This document shows positions 8,113 through 16,335 of a stretch of 33,955 nt of DNA, piece by piece; within the stretch, counting starts at the first letter, position 1, and each line of letters starts with the position of its first letter. The notes under the pieces are model-generated. The model did not search any database. It saw nothing but the letters and a program-made list of their open reading frames with translations, and had not been told where the DNA came from. Made by a program: the position numbers and the translations under genes. Source of the DNA: Endomicrobiia bacterium (GTDB taxonomy: Bacteria > Elusimicrobiota > Endomicrobiia > Endomicrobiales > Endomicrobiaceae); contig WRNH01000003.1 in the NCBI GenBank assembly GCA_009776745.1, positions 30,202 through 64,156 on the forward strand. The letters run 5' to 3'.

Positions 8113-10452
8113 CTAATTTTCAAGCGTCACGGTTATGTATGAATATGCGTGGCGTCCCAAGTCGTCCGACACCTGGATTTTGTGATTTCCCTGCGGTATT
8201 TGAACAAATAAACTTTCGCCGTTTTTTGCGCTGCCCGCAAAAATGCCGTCTATAAACCAATACAGGCTGCGCGCATCCGCGTCGGCGCTTGCTTTAAGCG
8301 CTATTTTGCGCGAAGGATCAGCGGCGTCCACATAATAAATTACGTCTTTTACGGGCAAAATGATCTCCGGCGCAAAACCGCTGAGCGCGATCTCTTCAAT
8401 GTCGATTCCCGGCATGTAACGCGGAATAGATTGTTTTTTTATGCCGGCCTGCTCAAATAACAGCAAAATTTCTTTAGGCCAGAACTCATAAACTTTGTAA
8501 TACGTTTCGCCCTCTTTATACCTGCTTGCGCGAAGCCCTGTTTTTTTATCTATGATCACCTGCCTGTACACGTCGGAGGTTTTTATAGGAGACACGCCGG
8601 GAATAAAAAGATCCTTGACCGTTTTAGGGCTAAACCTGCCCGGCAGATCGCCTGTTGTCGCGCATACTTCCACCTCTTTTACATTAAGCCCTTCTGATGA
8701 CATCGGTAAAAAAATTTCTTCGGGTTTATTTCTGACCGTAATGCCGGCAAGCTCAAAAAATAATTCTCCGGCGGCAGTCCTGCCCCAGAAATGCGGGTTG
8801 CCTTGCCCTGAGAAATTTCCCACCCACACTACAAGCACATAATCGCCGAAGATCCCGGCGGACCACGCGTCTTTGAAGGAATATGAAGTGCCGGTTTTCC
8901 ATGCTATTTTTACCAAGGTTGAGTAACTGTCATATATTTTGAGGGAAGGCTTGGGCGGCGGGTTTGATGAGAGCATATCAAAAAGTATAAAAGACGCCTC
9001 CGGCGTAAGTATCCGCTCGCCTGAAGATGCAGAAGGCTCTCTTGTAAAACTTATCTCTCTGAGAGTTCCATAGTTTGCAACGGCGGCGTATAAACGCGCG
9101 CATTCAAGCGGCGTTATGTCAAGACTGCCGACGGCAGCGCTTATGCCGTAATAGTCGGCGGTTTTTAGCCGGCTTACGCCGCCCCGACGCAAAAAATCCA
9201 AAAATTCGTCAAGGCCTATCTGCAGCGCAAGCGCCATGGCGGGAATATTGCGGCTATTCACAAGGGCGTCTTTTGCAAACACTGGGCCTGAAAACTGTCT
9301 GTCGGAATTTTCAGGCGCGAAAATTCCGAAATACTGCGGAGTGTCTTTCATAAGCGTCATCGGGTGTATGAGCCCTTTGTCAAGAGCTATGGCATAGATA
9401 AAACTTTTAAGCACCGAGCCTGCCATTCTTTTAGACGTAATGCCGTTGATCTGCCCTGAAATATCCTCATTATTAAAATCGGCCGAGCCCACTAAAACGC
9501 GCGCCTGCATAGTTTCCGTATTAAGCAGCACTGCAGCGGCATTATTTATGCCTTTTGAGGCATTGCGGTTTAAATATTCGGCTATTTTTTCTTCATAAAG
9601 TTTTTGCAGCGGCAGGTCTATTGAAGAAAACACTTCGCTTGAATTGCTTCTGAAATCAAGATAATTTACAAGGTGCGGCGTGTAAAAAGGTCTGTGCTGC
9701 GGACCGTACGCTTCAAGCGGCATTGTTATAAAATGTTCCTTGTCTTTATCTTCGGGATGTTTTTTTAACCACTCTTTGTAAAGCGCGTTGCGCGGACCTT
9801 TCATATTTTCGTAACCGTCTTGCGTGTCGGGACGCCTTTGATTGGGGTTTTGCGGTATCACGGCCAGCGTTAAAGCCTGCACTATATTTATATCCGCTAT
9901 GCGTTTTTTAAAATAAGTAAGCGCGGCCGCAGGCGCGCCTTCTATATTGTAACCGTAAGGCGCAAGGTTAAGATAGGCTTCCAAAATATCTTTTTTAGAG
10001 TAACGCATTTCAAGCCAGAAGCTTAAAAAAATCTGTTTAAGTTTGCCGGTCAAAGTTTTGGTGTTTAAATCATAAATGATCCGTGCCGTCTGCATTGTTA
10101 TCGTAGAAGCGCCCTGCCTGCGGCCTTTTTTTATGAACGTTTCTCTAAACCCTTTGATAAGCGCAAAGGGGTTTACTCCCGGGTGATAATAAAAATATCT
10201 GTCTTCGTAAAGCAAAACCGCGTCTTGAAAAATCTGCGGTATTTCTTTAAGCGCAATAAACGTTCTGTACTTGTCGTCGTGCGAAACATTAAAACGCAGC
10301 AGTTCCCCATTGCTTGCAAAAAAAGATTTTGAAAAAGAATATTTGTAAAGCAGGCTCGTGCGCGGCCAAAAACGAACCGCGGCAAAAATAAGACATACCG
10401 CCAAAAGCATGGCGGCAAGCCTTAAATATTTTTTGCCCGAAAGTTTGAGCAT
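8113..10452 (-). CDS. pbpC: Penicillin-binding protein 1C (bifunctional class A PBP)
   Basis: This 779-residue protein has a membrane anchor at residues 11-28. The GT51 glycosyltransferase domain carries the catalytic Glu83 in YEDRYFYYHPGVN and the RQGASTITMQ motif (112-121). The transpeptidase domain carries S346-x-x-K349 in AGSVLKS, SRN at 400-402 and KTG at 519-521. The C-terminal 90 residues fit the BiPBP_C domain that marks the 1C subfamily. It polymerises and crosslinks peptidoglycan at the outer face of the inner membrane. The start codon lies two bases past the stop of the alpha-2-macroglobulin gene and has only a weak ribosome-binding site, so translation is probably coupled. PBP1C beside alpha-2-macroglobulin is a well-known pairing, thought to repair the wall after protease attack and envelope damage. 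Confidence 0.95.
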   Translation of the reverse strand: MLKLSGKKYLRLAAMLLAVCLIFAAVRFWPRTSLLYKYSFSKSFFASNGELLRFNVSHDDKYRTFIALKEIPQIFQDAVLLYEDRYFYYHPGVNPFALIKGFRETFIKKGRRQGASTITMQTARIIYDLNTKTLTGKLKQIFLSFWLEMRYSKKDILEAYLNLAPYGYNIEGAPAAALTYFKKRIADINIVQALTLAVIPQNPNQRRPDTQDGYENMKGPRNALYKEWLKKHPEDKDKEHFITMPLEAYGPQHRPFYTPHLVNYLDFRSNSSEVFSSIDLPLQKLYEEKIAEYLNRNASKGINNAAAVLLNTETMQARVLVGSADFNNEDISGQINGITSKRMAGSVLKSFIYAIALDKGLIHPMTLMKDTPQYFGIFAPENSDRQFSGPVFAKDALVNSRNIPAMALALQIGLDEFLDFLRRGGVSRLKTADYYGISAAVGSLDITPLECARLYAAVANYGTLREISFTREPSASSGERILTPEASFILFDMLSSNPPPKPSLKIYDSYSTLVKIAWKTGTSYSFKDAWSAGIFGDYVLVVWVGNFSGQGNPHFWGRTAAGELFFELAGITVRNKPEEIFLPMSSEGLNVKEVEVCATTGDLPGRFSPKTVKDLFIPGVSPIKTSDVYRQVIIDKKTGLRASRYKEGETYYKVYEFWPKEILLLFEQAGIKKQSIPRYMPGIDIEEIALSGFAPEIILPVKDVIYYVDAADPSRKIALKASADADARSLYWFIDGIFAGSAKNGESLFVQIPQGNHKIQVSDDLGRHAYSYITVTLEN

Positions 10453-10454
10453 TT

Positions 10455-13400
10455 TTAATTTCTGCCTTCTATCGTGAAGGTAGATTCCGCGCCGGACGCG
10501 TTTATCGACGTGTCATATAACGGCGTAGCAGTTACGGCCGGGACTTTGAATGTCCCTTCGGAGGTAAATTTAACTCTATAGCTAAACTGTCCGCCTGAAG
10601 AATACACGGAGCCGTATAACAAAAGTCTGTCTTCCCTTATGTCATAGTAGTCAAGCGTGACGCCGCCGGAGGAATTTATTGAATCCGGCACGATGGTAAA
10701 ACCGCCCGGTAAAATATCCGTAATAGCCACGTTGGTTATTGTTTCGCCTAAAGAACGCGTTTCTATGGTAATCTCCATCTCATCGCCAAGTATGCCTTTG
10801 TCTTTGTCTTTCTTTGGCGGAGAAGTACGCCCCAGCGCTGTCTGCATATCGTCGCTCAGTATGTACGAATCAGCACGCGATATCCGCATGCCGTTTGCTG
10901 ACGGTTTTACTTCGCCTTTGTCAAAGCCCTGCTGCGTGATGACGTAATAGATGTTAGCGGAACTATCCTTTAATTTCACTTCAAACTCTTTAACTCCGTG
11001 CCCAAACGGAGCCTCAAGCATGCCAAGGCTGTTTTTGGCTAAGGTCAACTTTTGTCCGTTCGCGCGCACTTCAATGTCGCCGTCTTTGACGGTGTCAGTT
11101 TTTGAATAAGCGTAAAGCGCAAGCATGCCCGACGCCGATGTCATCGTATTATAACGCTTGGCGCTAATGTCTTCAAGCAGGCTTTTTATTATGTCGGACG
11201 CTTTCCGTTCTTTCATAAGTTCCGGAAAATATAAGCCTGCAATATAAATGTATTTGGCGTTTCTTGAAAAACTGGAGTCATAATCGTAATAATATCTGTA
11301 AGCTGAAGTTTCGGCATTATACTCTTTTATTATGCTTAAAGCCTTTGCGTCATTTTTAAGAAGTTTGTAAGCCGCGGCCATGTAAACCCCGGTCACGCTG
11401 CTTTTCCATTTGAGGTCATCTTTATTCAGCCAGTCTTCAAAGTTCATAAGAGCATTAGTCATAACAACGCCGTTTTTGGCTATCAGATAATGCGCATAAG
11501 CCGTGTTGCTTATGTCTCGCCCGTTGAAAGAACTGCGGTCTACATATTCCTTAGCCCATGACAAAGCTTTGGCTTTCATGTCTTTGGGAACATTGTAGCC
11601 CATTTCATCCGCTTCGGTAAGCATGTGGAAGGCGTATAGAGAAGGATATTCGCTGACCTCGCTTCCGCCGTCCCATAGCGAAAATCCTCCGCTTGCCAGT
11701 TGTCTGAATTTAAGCTTTTCAACCACGCGCTCGAAAGCTTCTTTCGCGCCGCCTTCGTTGCCGGATACTTTGTAGAAAACTATAGTAGGAAATATCTGGC
11801 TTGTGATCTGCTCCGTGCAGCCGTGCGGGAATTTTTCAAGAAACGCTCCCAGCCCTCCGGCCACCACAAGCGGGTTGGCGGAGAGAGCTATCGTATTTTT
11901 TGAAAACTGGTCATAGAGTTCTCTTGAGTCAAATTTTTTTATTTTTGCGCTGCCTTTTATTGAACCGTTATTTATCGTCACGCGCATCGCGCTTGCGGGA
12001 CGCACGCTGAGAGTGATTTTACGGGAAGCGGTTTCTTTGGGATTTGCAAGCTCGGCATCAAAAGATATTGTCGCATTGCCAAGCGTATTTCCGGCCTGCA
12101 CTTTAAAATACACGGTTTTTTCCTGGCCGTAAGGCACGTTCACGCTTTGCTTTTTTGCGCCTATCACCGACAGATTGTCGGACACGTTTATATTAACGCT
12201 GACATTGCCGTCTTTAGTGCCCTCTTTATTGTTTGATACTCTTAAACCGATGTTAAACGTGTCGCCCGGCGCGGCTGCTACAGGCCCACCTGCCGACAGT
12301 ATTAAAGGCGCGCGCACCAATACCTCTCTGTCTGCGCTTGAAACCGCGCTTTGCGACGCCGCAACAGCCATAACGCGGATCTGCCCGTTAAAATAATCAG
12401 GTACATCGTAAGAGTAAACGCCCGCATTCTGCGAAGCATCCAAAATACCGGACCAAAAGACTACGGGTTTTTCAGTTTTTCTTGCAAACGGGTTCAAGCC
12501 GGCTTCCAAAAGCGCGATCGCGGCTTCATAGTCTCCGCCTATGCCGTAAACTTCTTTTATAAGTCTGTTATCGGGCATAATAAGATCCCACATCCGGTAT
12601 GTTATTACGCCTAAGGCGGTTTTTCTAAAAAAATAGGATATGGGGCTGGGCAGCTTATATTTTGCCACCTGCAAAATGCCTTCGTTAACGCCGTAAATTA
12701 TAATTTTTGACGGAGCTGACGTTTTGTAAGAAATATCAAGCCTGTCGCCGGGTTTGACAAGTTCCGGCGTTCCAAGCGTGATCGCTGATATATGTTTTAC
12801 CGGCTTTATATTAAAGTGAGCTACCGCGTAGCTGTGTGGATTTGCGAGAAGTTCTTTGGAATCCATGCTTCTTAAAAACGAAACATTGACATATGCGCCG
12901 CCGGTAAGCTCTTCCGGCACTTTTATACTTTGCTCGGCGCTGTTGGTTGTTGTTTTAAACCATTTGTATGCGTATACTTTGTCTTTTTCTATGGTTATAA
13001 GTCCGGTGCCGGTAAAAGGCGCGGTTATGTTAAGTTTCAATACGCCGCCCTGTTCAATGGTGTCTTTTTCAAGGTTAAGTTTAAGTTCGACATTGCGTTC
13101 AAGGTCATAAGCTATGTTGGCATTGCCTGAGACAAAAAATTCAAGACGCATAACAACTTCGTCTTCTTTATTTACCATTTCAAGCGCGTACTGCCCGGGA
13201 TTTTTGGTGGGCAAATTATAAACGGAACCGTCTTTTTTAATATCAAAATCTTCAACGCTGAAAAGAGACTCGTTTAATACGGACTGATAACGGAAAGAAT
13301 TTCCGTACCTGTCTCTGACCGGCACCGACACATACTGCTGGCTAAGAATTCTTATCTTAAACTGGCCGGGTTCTATTTCGTTAAGCTCCGGATCTATGGC

Positions 13401-16160
13401 TATGAAGTTTACTGTCTTTTTGGAATTATACGGCATATAACTTAAATCCGCGTCCGTTTTATACCCCACAATATATTTGTTGGGCGAGACAAGCCTTGTA
13501 GACATCGCCGTAACGCTGTGTCCGCTTTCCTGCTCAAAAGCTTCCGCCCAGAAAGTAAGGCTGTATGTCCCCTTTTCAAAACTGCTTAAGTCTAATTCTT
13601 TTGTAACCGTACCTTCTTCGGAGGTAGTTTCGTCTTCAAACGTATCCTCTACGGAACGCAAGGCGGCTTTACTGCGTATAACGTCAGAAAACGAATAATC
13701 TTTATACTGCCCGAACCGAAAGTTTGTCGGCCGCAGCTGCATTTTTATATTTACCTTATTTCCGGTTGCAGGCGTACCGAACAGGTTTTTAACAGTTACT
13801 TTGCCCGTAAGACCCGTGAGCGGCTGCCAGCCTTTTCTTGAAGCGCCTTCTATACTCGTATTTATTTTAAGCTTGTCTTCTTTAAATTCTTCAACTTTAA
13901 ACGTTTCGCCGGAAATATATTGATTGCCTTCGTCGTAAACGCTGATTTTGTATTCGCCGGTCGGCGAAGAAGCCGTTGTCTCTAGGCTGAAATCTTTAAA
14001 TCCTTCCGCGGTCAAAGAAACCGTTTGTCTAAACACGTTTTTGTCGCGCGCGTCGTTTACCGTAACTTTTACCGGAAGTCCTGCAGTAGATGTCCAGTTT
14101 CTGTTTTTTGCTATAAGCGCAAAATTGACCGGATCGCCCGGGCGGTATATGCCGCGGTCAGTAAAAATAAAAGCGTCCAGTCCGTCCTTTTGGGCGTAGC
14201 CCGCGCCGGAGGTGTCAAAGCGCGAGTAGCTTACTTCCCTCTCGTTTTTGTCAACCGGCATAAACGCGTAGTCTGAACCTTTGCTTACCACAAAAGCGAC
14301 AGGTTTTCTTTCAGCGCCCAAAGACGAAGGCACTTCAAAAACCGCGATGCCGTCGCTGCCCGTATACTCGGTTTTAAGCACTGTGCCGTTGCGCGATATA
14401 AGTTCGGCTTTTGCGCCGGAAAGCGGCTGCTGGTCAACTATGGAAAGCGCAAACAGTTTAAGTTTTCCATCCGTTTCCTTTTTATACATAAGCCCGATGT
14501 CTGTTATGGTAATCAATCTTTTTTGGCTTACGCCTTCTGAAGAAGACGCGTCCACCAAAAATATTCCCAAATCGCCGCGTTTAAAATATTCTTTTAAATC
14601 AAGCGTAAAAAAGTTAGGCTTTAAACCCGTATCGGTAAGAGAGATCTTTTTGCTGAAAATACTTGCAATGTCGTTTTCATTAAACGGGCTGCCGGTGTAA
14701 TAATATTCATCTTCCGAAGAATCTTCATAATCGTAATCATAATAATTTCTTCTGCTTCTGGAACCGAAATACGGATCTTTGATATCGCCGCTGGTTTGCG
14801 CCACAAGATGGTTAACGCTTCCCGGCAAAATTCTGGATACTTTTATGTTTACGGAACTTAAACCCTGAGAAACAAAATTAAGTACATGTTCCGAACTTAA
14901 AGGTATTATAGAGCCTGAGCCCAGTATCTGCAGTCTTTTGGGCATCCTGCCAACAGGCGTCACAAATTCTTTTTTATCGTCGGTTAAGAAACCGCCTTCA
15001 GATTCCATGCCAGGATTAAACAGAACATATATGTAATAGGAGCGGCTGGCGGTATTCATATCGTCGGCTATTTTGAAGAAGGGATTTGTCGTATTGCCGG
15101 TCACTGCTTCAAGGTTAAGCGCTTTAGCGTCTTTAAGCGCGGCGCGCACGTCTTCCATTTTTTCATTTTGCCAGTTTTGGCCGCCTTCGTAGGGCAAAAC
15201 CCATGCTTTGATTTTGCTGTTGCTTAAAAGAGTTTCCGTGTTAAGAATGTCGGTGGATTCAACGCTTAAGCTGTAGTTTGCGCCTATTTCCGACGGAGAG
15301 ATAACTTCAACTCTTCTTATATTAAAAAAATTATCTACGGAATCTATCTGCATAGATCTTTGCGCATTCATGGAGTCAAATTTTACGCCGAGATCCACGT
15401 TCTGCATTTTTGACGTAAGCACGACAGGCTCGTAATTGAGAAACATTATTCTGTTGTACTGGTCAAAACTGATCTTTGGGGAAATGGTTTTTTTATCTAC
15501 GGTAAGATTCACGCCTTTTTGTGCGGCGTCACGGTCGACCGGAAAGTTAAAACGCACGCGCGCATTAAGCGCCAGCTGCCGTTTTTGTCCTACGGGGACA
15601 ACCGCAAGGCTGTCTATAAAAGCTTCGTTGGACGCGGTAGCAAATTCAAGGCCATATTTGTCTATTACTATGTTCGGATTGAATAGCGCTTTATCCAGTT
15701 TTATTTTGTATTTTTGCGCAGCCATCCATTCTTTCTCGGGAGTAAAATATAAAGTGTTGCCGCGAGCGCTCCACTTGCCTCTCAGTTCAGGCGTAATGTT
15801 GATAAGGGCGTCCAGTTTATCAGGATAAGCGGCATATTCTTCATTTATCGGAGAGGGAACGCCATAGTATAAACTTTTGAACTGAATCGTCACATTATCG
15901 GGTTTTTCAACTGATGTATTGCCGTCTTCGTTTACAGATACCTTTGAAGGAGAGGGAGCTCTGACAACAGCGTTAAAGGAATAGGTTTCCTGCGCGTCCG
16001 GTTTCGGCGCAGAGCCTGAGGGAGTTTTTTTAGAGAGATAAAAAATCGCCGCTGCAAAAAGTATGACGGCTGCAGAAGAACACAAAATTATAAGACGCGT
16101 CCTAGAAAGTTTTGGCGCAGGGGATGCGCTTTCAGTCTGTTTTTCAGGCATTTTTTCCAT
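10455..16160 (-). CDS. Bacterial alpha-2-macroglobulin with thioester domain
   Basis: This 1901-residue periplasmic protease trap is longer than E. coli YfhM (about 1650). A basic N-terminus and a hydrophobic helix (about 23-42) anchor it to the inner membrane; there is no lipobox, unlike YfhM. A long series of macroglobulin-like beta domains follows, including the conserved F-x-T-D-R-G-I-Y-R-P-G-D-P-V motif near residue 660. The thioester motif CTEQ is intact at Cys1448-Gln1451, in HGCTEQ, at the start of an alpha-helical thioester-containing domain, so covalent trapping is expected. A Tyr/Asp/Glu-rich stretch near 468-490 is unusual and may be an exposed loop. GAGGAGC precedes the ATG. The promoter at 16204-16232 drives this gene and PBP1C. 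The bait region cannot be assigned by eye. Confidence 0.93.
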   Translation of the reverse strand: MEKMPEKQTESASPAPKLSRTRLIILCSSAAVILFAAAIFYLSKKTPSGSAPKPDAQETYSFNAVVRAPSPSKVSVNEDGNTSVEKPDNVTIQFKSLYYGVPSPINEEYAAYPDKLDALINITPELRGKWSARGNTLYFTPEKEWMAAQKYKIKLDKALFNPNIVIDKYGLEFATASNEAFIDSLAVVPVGQKRQLALNARVRFNFPVDRDAAQKGVNLTVDKKTISPKISFDQYNRIMFLNYEPVVLTSKMQNVDLGVKFDSMNAQRSMQIDSVDNFFNIRRVEVISPSEIGANYSLSVESTDILNTETLLSNSKIKAWVLPYEGGQNWQNEKMEDVRAALKDAKALNLEAVTGNTTNPFFKIADDMNTASRSYYIYVLFNPGMESEGGFLTDDKKEFVTPVGRMPKRLQILGSGSIIPLSSEHVLNFVSQGLSSVNIKVSRILPGSVNHLVAQTSGDIKDPYFGSRSRRNYYDYDYEDSSEDEYYYTGSPFNENDIASIFSKKISLTDTGLKPNFFTLDLKEYFKRGDLGIFLVDASSSEGVSQKRLITITDIGLMYKKETDGKLKLFALSIVDQQPLSGAKAELISRNGTVLKTEYTGSDGIAVFEVPSSLGAERKPVAFVVSKGSDYAFMPVDKNEREVSYSRFDTSGAGYAQKDGLDAFIFTDRGIYRPGDPVNFALIAKNRNWTSTAGLPVKVTVNDARDKNVFRQTVSLTAEGFKDFSLETTASSPTGEYKISVYDEGNQYISGETFKVEEFKEDKLKINTSIEGASRKGWQPLTGLTGKVTVKNLFGTPATGNKVNIKMQLRPTNFRFGQYKDYSFSDVIRSKAALRSVEDTFEDETTSEEGTVTKELDLSSFEKGTYSLTFWAEAFEQESGHSVTAMSTRLVSPNKYIVGYKTDADLSYMPYNSKKTVNFIAIDPELNEIEPGQFKIRILSQQYVSVPVRDRYGNSFRYQSVLNESLFSVEDFDIKKDGSVYNLPTKNPGQYALEMVNKEDEVVMRLEFFVSGNANIAYDLERNVELKLNLEKDTIEQGGVLKLNITAPFTGTGLITIEKDKVYAYKWFKTTTNSAEQSIKVPEELTGGAYVNVSFLRSMDSKELLANPHSYAVAHFNIKPVKHISAITLGTPELVKPGDRLDISYKTSAPSKIIIYGVNEGILQVAKYKLPSPISYFFRKTALGVITYRMWDLIMPDNRLIKEVYGIGGDYEAAIALLEAGLNPFARKTEKPVVFWSGILDASQNAGVYSYDVPDYFNGQIRVMAVAASQSAVSSADREVLVRAPLILSAGGPVAAAPGDTFNIGLRVSNNKEGTKDGNVSVNINVSDNLSVIGAKKQSVNVPYGQEKTVYFKVQAGNTLGNATISFDAELANPKETASRKITLSVRPASAMRVTINNGSIKGSAKIKKFDSRELYDQFSKNTIALSANPLVVAGGLGAFLEKFPHGCTEQITSQIFPTIVFYKVSGNEGGAKEAFERVVEKLKFRQLASGGFSLWDGGSEVSEYPSLYAFHMLTEADEMGYNVPKDMKAKALSWAKEYVDRSSFNGRDISNTAYAHYLIAKNGVVMTNALMNFEDWLNKDDLKWKSSVTGVYMAAAYKLLKNDAKALSIIKEYNAETSAYRYYYDYDSSFSRNAKYIYIAGLYFPELMKERKASDIIKSLLEDISAKRYNTMTSASGMLALYAYSKTDTVKDGDIEVRANGQKLTLAKNSLGMLEAPFGHGVKEFEVKLKDSSANIYYVITQQGFDKGEVKPSANGMRISRADSYILSDDMQTALGRTSPPKKDKDKGILGDEMEITIETRSLGETITNVAITDILPGGFTIVPDSINSSGGVTLDYYDIREDRLLLYGSVYSSGGQFSYRVKFTSEGTFKVPAVTATPLYDTSINASGAESTFTIEGRN

Positions 16161-16203
16161 AAAAGCTCCTCATTTATATATTAGACCAACCAAATAATAT
16201 GAG

Positions 16204-16232
16204 ATTGTAGGAATTACAACATTGATTGTCAA
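16204..16232 (-). promoter_or_regulatory. Sigma70-type promoter for the alpha-2-macroglobulin/PBP1C operon
   Basis: On the minus strand a consensus TTGACA (16227-16232) is followed, after exactly 17 bases, by TACAAT (16204-16209). Transcription should begin near 16197, giving a leader of about 37 bases before the alpha-2-macroglobulin start. Confidence 0.82.
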
Positions 16233-16235
16233 ATC

Positions 16236-16274
16236 AAAAAGGCAGTTAGCAGTCACTCTGCTCACTGCCTTTTT
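16236..16274. promoter_or_regulatory. Hairpin between two divergent promoters
   Basis: AAAAAGGCAG (16236-16245) pairs perfectly with CTGCCTTTTT (16265-16274), and inner AGCAG/CTGCT extends the fold. It has the shape of a bidirectional terminator but lies between two divergent promoters, filling the gap between their -35 boxes; its last two T are the first two bases of the rightward TTGACA. The centre can be read as heptamers (GCAGTTA, GCAGTCA). Possible roles are an operator, an insulator that stops stray transcripts, or an inserted repeat. Confidence 0.7.
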
Positions 16275-16301
16275 GACACTTTCTTCAATTTAAAATATAA
16301 T
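16273..16301 (+). promoter_or_regulatory. Consensus sigma70 promoter for PBP1A
   Basis: TTGACA (16273-16278), a 17-base spacer, and TATAAT (16296-16301) give a perfect consensus promoter. Initiation near 16308 would leave a short leader of about 28 bases containing the GGAG ribosome-binding site. Strong constitutive expression is expected unless the adjoining hairpin binds a regulator. Confidence 0.9.
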
Positions 16302-16335
16302 CATTCCTATACATTATTTCTAACCGGAGATTTAA

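Noticed and set aside
16236-16274. Hairpin with T run as an ordinary terminator
   Set aside because: It lies between two divergent promoters, with no gene ending nearby, so simple termination of an adjacent gene does not fit.
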